From: Nitrososphaerales archaeon
GTDB lineage: Archaea > Thermoproteota > Nitrososphaeria > Nitrososphaerales > Gagatemarchaeaceae
Assembly (NCBI GenBank): GCA_014874415.1
Contig: JACWAI010000029.1
Location: 1-45,308, forward strand
Direction of reading: 5' to 3'
Length of the DNA stretch: 45,308 bases
The notes under the pieces were generated by a model that was given only the letters and a program-made list of their open reading frames with translations, ran no database searches and had not been told where the DNA came from. The position numbers and the translations under genes are program-made. Positions 39,447-45,308 of this stretch are shown here, in pieces; the stretch's first letter is position 1, and every line of letters starts with the position of its first letter.

Positions 39447-40633
39447 CGGAGGCAGCTCCGCCGGGCGGCCGACTAGCCCCCATCTACCTCGCAAAAGGAA
39501 TCCGCGTCTACGCTTCGGGGCTGATGAGCATCGTCATCCCGTTCTATCTGGGGAAGCTGGGGTACGGGTATGCCTTCCAGGGGGCCGCCCTGGTAGCCAT
39601 CCTTGCGGGGAACGCGGTCTCCAACATCGCGGTCACCTATTTCGACGCTTCAGTCGGAAGGAGGAGGTTCCTCCAGCTTTTCAGCGTCCTGATGGTCGCT
39701 TCAGGGGCGCTGCTGGCGGTCAGCACTTCGGCCGTGCCCATCATCTTTGCGTGTTTCATAGGGAACATAAGCAGCACGGGCACCGAAGCCGGACCCTTCC
39801 AGTCCATCGAAGCCGGGGTGCTCCCGAACTACGCTTCCGGGGGCTCGACGGTGAGGGCTTTTGGACGATACAACATGGTCGGATATTCAGCCGCAGCCGT
39901 GGGACAGCTTACCTCCGCGGGTCCCGCGGCCTTCGGTTACAGCCTGCTCGCGTTCCAGGCGATATTCGTGATTTTCGCGATCGTCGGCGTCGCCCTCTTC
40001 TCGGTCTACACCAGGCTGCCGGGGCTCGAAGCGGGGCGCGCGACGAAGCCGGGCGTCGGGAACCTCAGCCCTCGGGCGCGGAAGGATGTGGTGAGGTTGT
40101 CGGGTCTATTTTCGGTGGACGCCTTCGGGGCGGCGTTTGTTTCGGTCTATCTTCTGTCCATTTGGTTCCACGCCACCTACGGGCTGCAGCTCGACGCGCT
40201 GGGGCCGGTGTTCTTCGTCGCCAGCGTGATCACGGCGGCCTCCACCTATGGGGCCGCCCTCATTTCAGAGAGGGTAGGCAACCTGAGGACGATGGTGTCC
40301 ACCCATCTCGTGTCGAGCACGTTCCTCGTGCTCTTGCCCTTCGCGGGGTCGTTGCTGGTCGCCCTGGCCCTTCTTTTTCTAAGGCAGAGCATGTCTCAGA
40401 TGGACGTCCCCACGCGCCAGGCGCTCATGGCGGAGATGTTTCAGCCCGCCGAAAGGGTGCAGGTCTATGCGATGACGAACACGATGAGGACCGTAGGTTC
40501 GTTCCTTGGCGGCCCTCCTGCAGCGGGTATCCTGGGAGCAGGATATCTCTCGGGGCTCCTGTTCGCCGGAGGGGGCACGAAGATGGCTTATGACGTCTCC
40601 ATCTTCGGAGCGTACCGGAAGCAGTACCGCTAG
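39443..40633 (+). CDS. Major facilitator superfamily transporter
   Basis: A 396-residue membrane protein with about 11-12 hydrophobic helices in two halves. The A-loop-like segment NIAVTYFDASVGRRRFLQ after the second helix and SERVGNLRTM in the second half mark the MFS fold. The substrate is unknown. Coupling to the ChrB-like gene suggests export of an oxyanion or a related toxic ion, but this is inference. A related frame at 39373-40593 on the same strand is a shadow of this gene. Confidence 0.85.
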   Translation: MTEAAPPGGRLAPIYLAKGIRVYASGLMSIVIPFYLGKLGYGYAFQGAALVAILAGNAVSNIAVTYFDASVGRRRFLQLFSVLMVASGALLAVSTSAVPIIFACFIGNISSTGTEAGPFQSIEAGVLPNYASGGSTVRAFGRYNMVGYSAAAVGQLTSAGPAAFGYSLLAFQAIFVIFAIVGVALFSVYTRLPGLEAGRATKPGVGNLSPRARKDVVRLSGLFSVDAFGAAFVSVYLLSIWFHATYGLQLDALGPVFFVASVITAASTYGAALISERVGNLRTMVSTHLVSSTFLVLLPFAGSLLVALALLFLRQSMSQMDVPTRQALMAEMFQPAERVQVYAMTNTMRTVGSFLGGPPAAGILGAGYLSGLLFAGGGTKMAYDVSIFGAYRKQYR

Positions 40634-40662
40634 CGGGCGCGGTCAGAGATTCGGGAGTGGGC

Positions 40663-40668
40663 TTAAAT
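40663..40668 (+). promoter_or_regulatory. TATA-like box of asnA
   Basis: GCTTAAATCC, with TTAAAT centred 26.5 bases before the ATG at 40692. It fixes the asnA start and a leaderless transcript. Confidence 0.6.
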
Positions 40669-40691
40669 CCCGAAAGGGACTCTCAGCCCCC

Positions 40692-41825
40692 ATGCAATCG
40701 CTTCATGCCAAGGACGACCTCGCTGGCCCGGGAATAGGCACCTACGAAGAGGTGGGACGGATTCTCCCCGCAGGCTACAAGTCGCTCCTGGACAGGAAGG
40801 AGACCCAGAGGGCCATCTTTGAAGCAAAGGGGTACATCGAGAAGCACCTCGGCAGGGAGCTCAATCTAATGATGGTCACCGTGCCGCTGATTGTGGATGC
40901 AGAGAGCGGGATCAACGACATGCTCGACAGGGACGGTTCGAGGACCCCTGTGCAGTTCCACATCTCCAACGATTACAACAAGCACCCCATCGACGCCCAG
41001 GTCGTGCAGGCCGCCACGAAGTGGAAGCGCTTCGCGCTCAAGGAACTGGGCATGAAGGAGGGGGAGGGGTTGTGCACCGACATGAGAGCTGTCAGGAAAG
41101 ACTACTTCCTCGACCACGACCACAGCGCCTATGTGGACCAGTGGGACTGGGAGAGGGCCATCGCGGCAGAGCAGAGGAACCTGCCTTACCTGGAGCAGAC
41201 GGTGAAGAAGATCTGGAAGGTCCTGAAGGGGGCGGAGACATACGTCCAGGAACTGCATCCGAAGCTGAAGGGGAAGTATCCTGACATGGCCGACAAGATC
41301 GAGTTCTTCCACGCCGAGGACATACTCGACATGTACCCCAGCCTCCCCAGAAAAGAGAGGGAGACTGCGCTGCTCCAGGAGCACCCCGCGGTCTTCATAG
41401 TCGGGATAGGCTGGGTGCTGAAGAACGGCCACCCGCACGAGATGAGGGCGGCGGACTACGACGACTGGGTCACCGAGACGAAGGCGAAGGATGGGAGGGT
41501 AATGCACGGCCTCAACGGCGACATACTCGCCTGGAACCCGGTGACAAAGCGACGCCACGAGCTCAGCTCCATGGGGATAAGGGTCGACGCGACCACGCTG
41601 AGGAAGCAGCTCGAGCTGAGCAAGCAGCTTGACTCTCTGAAGTACGACTACCACAAGGGGATAATCAGCGGGGAGCTACCGCTCTCGATCGGGGGTGGAA
41701 TCGGCCAGTCCAGGACTATCATGCTCCTCCTCAAGAAAGCGCACCTAGGCGAGGTGAGCGTCACAGTGTGGCCGAAGGTGCTGAAGGACATGTGCGCGAA
41801 GCGGAACATATTCGTCCTCGAGTAG
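40692..41825 (+). CDS. asnA: Aspartate-ammonia ligase (asparagine synthetase A, bacterial type)
   Basis: A 377-residue AsnA, making asparagine from aspartate, ammonia and ATP in a class II aminoacyl-tRNA-synthetase fold. Hallmarks are ATKWKRFALKE, YVDQWDWERAI, RAADYDDW, LNGDILAWNP, ISSMGIRVDA-like LSSMGIRVDA and the terminal GGGIGQSRTIMLLL motif. It is somewhat longer than E. coli AsnA (about 330) at the N-terminus. The sequence resembles bacterial AsnA rather than the shorter archaeal AsnRS-related enzyme, so past transfer is possible. The start is set by the TATA box. Confidence 0.95.
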   Translation: MQSLHAKDDLAGPGIGTYEEVGRILPAGYKSLLDRKETQRAIFEAKGYIEKHLGRELNLMMVTVPLIVDAESGINDMLDRDGSRTPVQFHISNDYNKHPIDAQVVQAATKWKRFALKELGMKEGEGLCTDMRAVRKDYFLDHDHSAYVDQWDWERAIAAEQRNLPYLEQTVKKIWKVLKGAETYVQELHPKLKGKYPDMADKIEFFHAEDILDMYPSLPRKERETALLQEHPAVFIVGIGWVLKNGHPHEMRAADYDDWVTETKAKDGRVMHGLNGDILAWNPVTKRRHELSSMGIRVDATTLRKQLELSKQLDSLKYDYHKGIISGELPLSIGGGIGQSRTIMLLLKKAHLGEVSVTVWPKVLKDMCAKRNIFVLE

Positions 41826-41844
41826 AGTCTGCTCGGTGGGAAGC

Positions 41845-43158
41845 CTAGTTGCCGGCAGCGACAGAGAAGTCCCAGCCCTGAATACCGGTCCCTGTCGCCC
41901 TTGGTCTCAGGCTGTCCAGATGACCTCCAGAGCGGAGGCTATTGACTACCATGGCAGAGTATGCAGGAGCCCCGGTCGCTCCTGGGGAGTTGAAGTTGAT
42001 GATGTGCGCGGAAGCATCCCCTCGGATGAGGAGCGCTTCAGGGACGAATCCAGACTCGCCCACTACGGAGCTCCTGACCCCGAAGACGGCACGCGAGTTG
42101 AGCATTCTGGGGTCTAGACCCGGGACGAACCTCTTGACCCTCCCGCACATCGCCCTCTTGGAGAGGGAGCTTCTCCACTCCCCTGCGACGAGCGAAATGA
42201 AATCCCTGTTCATCAGGAGCCTCCTTTTCGGCGCGACGGGCCTGGAAAGGTACGCGCCCGGCCGCGAAAGCCCGACGCCCGAGTAGACATAGGGGCCGGG
42301 GACGATGACCGCATTGGGGCCTATCTGCCTGGACCCGTCAGCGCGGACCACGAAGTGAGGGTCGAGGAAGGGGTATTGCGGGAACTGGGGGGGCCTGTAG
42401 ATGTTCGAGGTTACCCTAGAAGCGAAAGGCTCGTCCACCACCCAATATTCTCCCCTGAAGTTCAGGGCTGCGTATCCCCTCGCCAAGCCACACGAATGGG
42501 CGATATCCAGAGCACCTCCGCCTGCCGCGTTGACGAGAAATTTCGCCCGCAGGGTCTTGTTCCCTGAATGAGTCGTGGTCTTGATTTCCGGGACCCCGCC
42601 GCGCTCTGCGACCGACGTGACTTTGTGCCCCCCGAGGAACCTCACCCCGAGAGAGACGAGCATGCTGCAAAGGTGGCGCGTGAACGCACCGAAGTCGACC
42701 GAGACGTCGGTCTTGGAAATAAGTGCTGCCCTACAATTCACTTCTGGCTCGCGTGACCTCACCTCCCGACCATCCAGGAGCTGCATCTCGTCCTCCCTCA
42801 TACCGTTTTCGAGTCCCCATCCTTCGTACTGCTTCAGGGTCGTGATTTCCCGCTCTTCGACGGCCACGTTGAACGTCCCCACCGGCCTCCAAGGGAGGCC
42901 CCCCTGGATGGCCAGGTCGCGCCACATTGGGTGTGAAAGCAGAGACGTGCGGGCGAACACCCTCTTCTTGCGCGGGTCCAGGTAGAACGGCCTGTGGATC
43001 ACGCCCGTGTTCCTCGACGTCGTATGTGCCCCAGCCACTGCGGCGCTGTCGACGATCGCGATCTTGCAATCGTACAGGATTGAAAGCCAGTAGGCTGTAG
43101 TTACGCCGAGCACCCCGGCGCCTATGATCACAACGTCGAAGTCAGAACTGTCCCCCAT
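41845..43158 (-). CDS. FAD-dependent oxidoreductase, L-2-hydroxyglutarate oxidase (LhgO)-like
   Basis: A 437-residue DAO-type flavoprotein. The FAD loop VVIIGAGVLGVTTAYWL is at the N-terminus. TSRNTGVIHRPFY, NFRGEYWVV, DGSRQIGPNAV and the C-terminal FNSPGATGAPAYS recall LhgO and related 2-hydroxyacid oxidases. It should oxidise a 2-hydroxyacid or related substrate and pass electrons to quinone or oxygen. L-2-hydroxyglutarate is the family's best-known substrate, not proven here. The ATG at 43158 is 27 bases from the centre of a TAAAAA box at 43182-43187. Confidence 0.83.
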   Translation of the reverse strand: MGDSSDFDVVIIGAGVLGVTTAYWLSILYDCKIAIVDSAAVAGAHTTSRNTGVIHRPFYLDPRKKRVFARTSLLSHPMWRDLAIQGGLPWRPVGTFNVAVEEREITTLKQYEGWGLENGMREDEMQLLDGREVRSREPEVNCRAALISKTDVSVDFGAFTRHLCSMLVSLGVRFLGGHKVTSVAERGGVPEIKTTTHSGNKTLRAKFLVNAAGGGALDIAHSCGLARGYAALNFRGEYWVVDEPFASRVTSNIYRPPQFPQYPFLDPHFVVRADGSRQIGPNAVIVPGPYVYSGVGLSRPGAYLSRPVAPKRRLLMNRDFISLVAGEWRSSLSKRAMCGRVKRFVPGLDPRMLNSRAVFGVRSSVVGESGFVPEALLIRGDASAHIINFNSPGATGAPAYSAMVVNSLRSGGHLDSLRPRATGTGIQGWDFSVAAGN

Positions 43159-43181
43159 GACAGGGGCGAGACCGGCGGGCG

Positions 43182-43187
43182 TTTTTA
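43182..43187 (-). promoter_or_regulatory. TATA-like box of the LhgO-like gene
   Basis: The minus strand reads GCGTAAAAAC, centred about 27 bases before the ATG at 43158, close to the end of the aIF1A gene. Confidence 0.5.
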
Positions 43188-43197
43188 CGCTCTTGTA

Positions 43198-43503
43198 CTA
43201 GATTCCCTTCAGATATCCGTTGGCGTCGAGCCACTCCATGTGCGCCCTGATGTACCTCCAGAGGATGTCCGCCTTGCTGTTGTCAAAGTCCCAGGGAGCG
43301 ACGAGGACGATGTCTCCCTCGCGGATCCACATCCTCCGCTTGAGCTTGCCTCTTATCCTGCACTGCCGGGTCACCCCGTCGGCGCATTTGACTATTACCT
43401 GGTCCCCGCCCGTCATCTTGATGGCCCTGCCGAGAATCTCCCCCTGCTGAGGCATCACCAGTTCTTTCAGGTTAGCCTCGCTGAGGACCTTTCGCTTTCC
43501 CAA
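43198..43503 (-). CDS. Translation initiation factor aIF1A
   Basis: A 101-residue aIF1A with the S1/OB fold. QQGEILGRAIKMTGGDQVIVKCADG, CRIRGKLKRRMWIREGDIVLV and the terminal WRYIRAHMEWLDANGYL helix are typical. It binds the A-site region of the small ribosomal subunit and helps start-site selection. The TTG at 43503 is the first start after an in-frame TGA. An ATTAA box lies about 34 bases upstream (43535-43540). A strong archaeal marker. Confidence 0.95.
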   Translation of the reverse strand: MGKRKVLSEANLKELVMPQQGEILGRAIKMTGGDQVIVKCADGVTRQCRIRGKLKRRMWIREGDIVLVAPWDFDNSKADILWRYIRAHMEWLDANGYLKGI

Positions 43504-43565
43504 TCGATTTCATCAATCGCCTCAATCGCGGGGATATTAAGGGCTCGGCGAGGTGAGGAAGACGA

Positions 43566-44786
43566 TTAGCCGTAACGTCGGAAGTGCCTCGGATTGCCTT
43601 TGCGCCTCTCTCTCCTGCCATGCCGCCAGGGCCTCGCCCCTCGCGAAGAAAGGGTCGCCTTCATCGGAGACTTCGCGTCCTCTTCTCTCAGCGGCTTGAT
43701 GGGCGCCTTCGCGAGGGCTTTGATCCTGGCGAAGTCAGAAACCTCGTCACTGCTGACGAACGTGTATGACCGCCCCACGTCCCCTGCCCTGGCCGTCCTT
43801 CCCACCCTATGGAAGTAGACGGTGGGGTCCTCGGGGACGTCATAGTTGATGACGCAGTCCACCTGCCTTACGTCGATTCCTCTGCTGGCCACGTCGGTCG
43901 CGACCAGCACGTCGGCCTTTCCTGACCTGAACAGAGACATCGAGTGGTCTCGCTGGTTCTGGCTGAGGTCCCCATGCAGGGAGACAACGCTAATGAACCT
44001 CCTGTCCAGCTCCCGCGCGAGCCTGATTGTGCCGTGGCGCGTCCTGCAGAAGACAACGGCGCTCTTCCTGTTCTCCTTCGCCAGGATGTCTAGGAGGAGC
44101 TCCAGCTTTCGGTCCCTCTCAACCCTGGCGTAAAATTGCTCGAGGGTCTCGGCGGAAGGCTCGTTCTCGTCGACCATGACGCGCACGGGGTCGGTCATGT
44201 ACCTCTGGGACAGCTGCACAATCGACCTGGGCATCGTGGCGGAGAACAGGCTCATCTGTCGCCCTGCGGGCGTCTTGGCCAGGATGAAGTCTACGTCGTC
44301 GATGAAACCCATGTCGAGCATTACGTCGGCTTCGTCTATCACCACGAAGCGGACCGAGTCGAGCCTCAGGGTCCCCCTCTTGATATGGTCGATCGTCCTC
44401 CCGGGGGTCCCCACCACTACGTGGGCTCCCCTCCTCAGGGCGTCGAGCTGTACGTTCATAGACTGGCCGCCATAGATGGTGACTATCCTTATTCCGGTAA
44501 AAGCGGCGATCTTCTGGAGCTCGAGGGTGATCTGTACGGCCAGCTCCCTGGTCGGGGCCAGGACGAGCGCCTGGACCCATGGTTGGCTTTCGCGGACCGC
44601 ATGGACCAGCGGGATTCCGAAGGCTAGGGTCTTACCCGAGCCCGCCCTAGCCTGCCCTATGAGGTTCCTCCCCTCCAGGAGGGGGCCAATCGCCTGGGCC
44701 TGGATGGGGAAGGGTCTCCGGTAGCCGGCGGCGTCCACCCCCTTTTTGACTGCCGGGGCGAGGCTCAGCGCATCGAAACTATCCAA
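43566..44786 (-). CDS. DEAD-box RNA helicase
   Basis: A 406-residue DEAD-box helicase with all core motifs: a Q-motif FPIQAQAIGPLL, ARAGSGKT, PTRELAVQ, TPGR, DEAD, SAT, VATDVASRGID and HRVGRTARAG. A short basic Arg/Gly-rich tail (about 30 residues) follows. It unwinds RNA duplexes, possibly in ribosome assembly or mRNA turnover. The TTG at 44786 is taken as start because GTTAAC (44814-44819) lies 30 bases upstream and LRLDSFDALSL begins the conserved part. The frame is open up to 44918 but that extension has no conserved features. Confidence 0.93.
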   Translation of the reverse strand: MDSFDALSLAPAVKKGVDAAGYRRPFPIQAQAIGPLLEGRNLIGQARAGSGKTLAFGIPLVHAVRESQPWVQALVLAPTRELAVQITLELQKIAAFTGIRIVTIYGGQSMNVQLDALRRGAHVVVGTPGRTIDHIKRGTLRLDSVRFVVIDEADVMLDMGFIDDVDFILAKTPAGRQMSLFSATMPRSIVQLSQRYMTDPVRVMVDENEPSAETLEQFYARVERDRKLELLLDILAKENRKSAVVFCRTRHGTIRLARELDRRFISVVSLHGDLSQNQRDHSMSLFRSGKADVLVATDVASRGIDVRQVDCVINYDVPEDPTVYFHRVGRTARAGDVGRSYTFVSSDEVSDFARIKALAKAPIKPLREEDAKSPMKATLSSRGARPWRHGRRERRKGNPRHFRRYG

Positions 44787-44813
44787 TCTTAGACTCCCCG
44801 TCCGCGAGGCGCT

Positions 44814-44819
44814 GTTAAC
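44814..44819 (-). promoter_or_regulatory. TATA-like box of the DEAD-box helicase gene
   Basis: GTTAAC is centred about 30 bases before the TTG at 44786. It is the reason for choosing the shorter start. Confidence 0.4.
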
Positions 44820-44919
44820 TCTTCGGAACTCAGGGGTCTGGATGCCGGGGCACGGCAAGTCCGTGAGAATGCCGCTTCTCATTAGAAGCGGATAAGAAGC
44901 ACCTCGATGGGGGTCCATC

Positions 44920-45066
44920 GTGGAACGAACGTTTGTCCCGCCTCATAGCGCTCATCAGGAGTGCCCCGAGTGCGGAGCAAAGGCGAGGCTCTACAGGACC
45001 CCTAGAGGGCTCAGATGCGCCGAGTGCGTAAGGAAGATGGACTCGGGCGGGCTGGGTTTCAGATAG
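44920..45066 (+). CDS. 48-residue double-CxxC zinc-finger protein
   Basis: A short frame from GTG at 44920 to TAG. The product has two CxxC pairs, CPECGAK and CAEC, spaced 17-20 residues apart, between an N-terminal ERTFVPPHSAHQ and a C-terminal MDSGGLGFR. Such rubredoxin-like or zinc-ribbon mini-proteins are common in archaea and bind nucleic acids or proteins. A GATAAG element is centred about 27 bases upstream, fitting a leaderless start. It is divergent from the helicase gene. The Cys spacing and promoter make it more credible than chance. Confidence 0.65.
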   Translation: MERTFVPPHSAHQECPECGAKARLYRTPRGLRCAECVRKMDSGGLGFR

Positions 45067-45102
45067 GCGCCCTGGCCGGGAACCCGCGTTTGAGTTTCGA
45101 CT

Positions 45103-45119
45103 CCCTGCGTCATGCAGGG
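45103..45119. repeat. Small hairpin after the zinc-finger gene
   Basis: CCCTGC-gtcat-GCAGGG forms a six-pair stem 36 bases after the zinc-finger stop. It could be a transcript-end or processing structure; no T-run follows. Confidence 0.35.
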
Positions 45120-45149
45120 ATGTCATGGCAGGCTAGTTGTGTCTGACCG

Positions 45150-45155
45150 TTATAA
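45150..45155 (+). promoter_or_regulatory. TATA box of the structured RNA candidate
   Basis: CGTTATAAGC is a good box A. The predicted transcript start, 20-28 bases on, falls at or just before the GGATGC closing stem at 45174. Confidence 0.5.
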
Positions 45156-45172
45156 GCGCAACGGATGTTCTG

Positions 45173-45277
45173 GGGATGCCTAGGAGCGTTCGACGGGTTC
45201 GATTCCGACGGGAATCGCATGCCGGGGCATTCGACACCGGGGCTTTTCCGATGCTCCGGCAACCAATGTAGCATCCT
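45173..45277 (+). ncRNA. Structured noncoding RNA candidate with a three-way junction
   Basis: No credible protein is seen from 45067 to the edge. Bases 45174-45179 (GGATGC) pair with 45271-45276 (GCATCC). Inside, 45200-45217 form a seven-pair hairpin CGATTCC/GGAATCG with loop GACG. Bases 45220-45261 form an 11-pair hairpin TGCCGGGGCAT/ATGCTCCGGCA with one G-U pair, extendable by two pairs past a bulge. A 31-residue frame (45176-45271) also exists, but its composition follows the stems. No known RNA family is recognised. Confidence 0.45.
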
Positions 45278-45290
45278 AACCCACGATACA

Positions 45291-45298
45291 GGATAAAA
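45291..45298 (+). promoter_or_regulatory. TATA-like box for a gene beyond the window
   Basis: GGATAAAA at the right edge would place a transcript start about 14-20 bases outside the window. Confidence 0.35.
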
Positions 45299-45308
45299 AC
45301 ACCACGGA

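Noticed and set aside
39373-40593. 406-residue frame on the same strand as the MFS gene
   Set aside because: Composition is rich in Arg, Gly and His with no domain; it is the +2 shadow of a high-GC membrane protein gene.
45190-45215. tRNA T-arm (GGGTTCGATTCC)
   Set aside because: The flanking bases do not pair as a T-stem; the segment instead forms the CGATTCC/GGAATCG hairpin.
45172-45226. Archaeal tmRNA
   Set aside because: The short matches to the tmRNA 5' end are suggestive, but tmRNA is not known in archaea, no tag reading frame or tRNA-like 3' half can be seen, and the stems formed here differ from the tmRNA fold. Kept only as a remark in the RNA finding.
45176-45271. 31-residue leaderless frame at the right edge
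   Set aside because: Its codons are imposed by perfect stems and it has no recognisable motif; an RNA explanation fits better.
1-45308. CRISPR array, rRNA operon, prophage or replication origin
   Set aside because: No direct repeats with spacers, no rRNA sequence, no phage structural genes and no origin-type repeats were recognised on reading.

Overview
The window is archaeal chromosomal DNA of high GC content, packed with genes on both strands. Archaeal markers are translation factor aIF1A, a class I CCA-adding enzyme, ThpR, a TrmG10-type tRNA methyltransferase, archaeal ribose-phosphate pyrophosphokinase, a GPN-loop GTPase, UPF0200 and UPF0201 proteins and a tRNA-Pro with a short intron. 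Many genes have a TATA-like box centred 26-30 bases before the start codon, which points to leaderless mRNAs, and TTG and GTG starts are frequent. The gene set fits a TACK archaeon, possibly a non-ammonia-oxidising soil lineage related to Nitrososphaeria. That placement is inference only.

Region 1 (1-2705) is propionyl-CoA catabolism: the 3' part of a biotin-dependent carboxyltransferase, methylmalonyl-CoA epimerase and a true methylmalonyl-CoA mutase large subunit. Region 2 (2819-6861) holds a membrane-anchored propeller, a CodA-like amidohydrolase with an altered metal site, an OsmC protein and a BNR-repeat propeller. Region 3 (6854-13940) is a molybdenum-cofactor island: two MoaD-like proteins, a MoeB-rhodanese fusion, MoaB, MoaC, MoaA, MoaE, XdhC, MocA and MoeA. 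XdhC and MocA suggest that the cofactor serves xanthine/CO-dehydrogenase-type hydroxylases. Region 4 (14040-24653) holds an antiporter and then an RNA and nucleotide housekeeping block: tRNA-Pro, kinase, CCA enzyme, ThpR, UPF0200/0201, RNase Z, TrmG10, PRPP synthetase, zinc ribbon, Nudix, CinA-like protein and GPN GTPase.

Region 5 (24672-34450) is a second acyl-CoA block: alpha/beta hydrolase, methylisocitrate-lyase-like protein, citrate/methylcitrate synthase, MeaB chaperone, a second mutase large subunit, its B12-binding subunit and an acyl-CoA dehydrogenase. The second mutase has Phe and Gln where methylmalonyl-CoA mutase has Tyr and Arg, the signature of isobutyryl-CoA mutase. A TnpB insertion lies before its gene, and a stand-alone LAGLIDADG endonuclease gene separates it from its B12 subunit. 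Together with region 1 this suggests catabolism of branched-chain or odd-chain acyl-CoA by way of propionyl-CoA.

Region 6 (34473-45308) holds a secreted propeller, a dihydrolipoamide-dehydrogenase-type flavoprotein, a membrane protein, a methyltransferase, a ChrB-MFS pair, bacterial-type asparagine synthetase AsnA, an LhgO-like oxidase, aIF1A, a DEAD-box helicase, a 48-residue zinc-finger protein and a structured, probably noncoding element at the right edge. The most unusual points are two genes (lpd and moaB) whose conserved N-termini begin at ACG, a TATA box placed exactly midway between two divergent leaderless genes, the diverged mutase pair flanked by selfish elements, and the unidentified structured RNA candidate.
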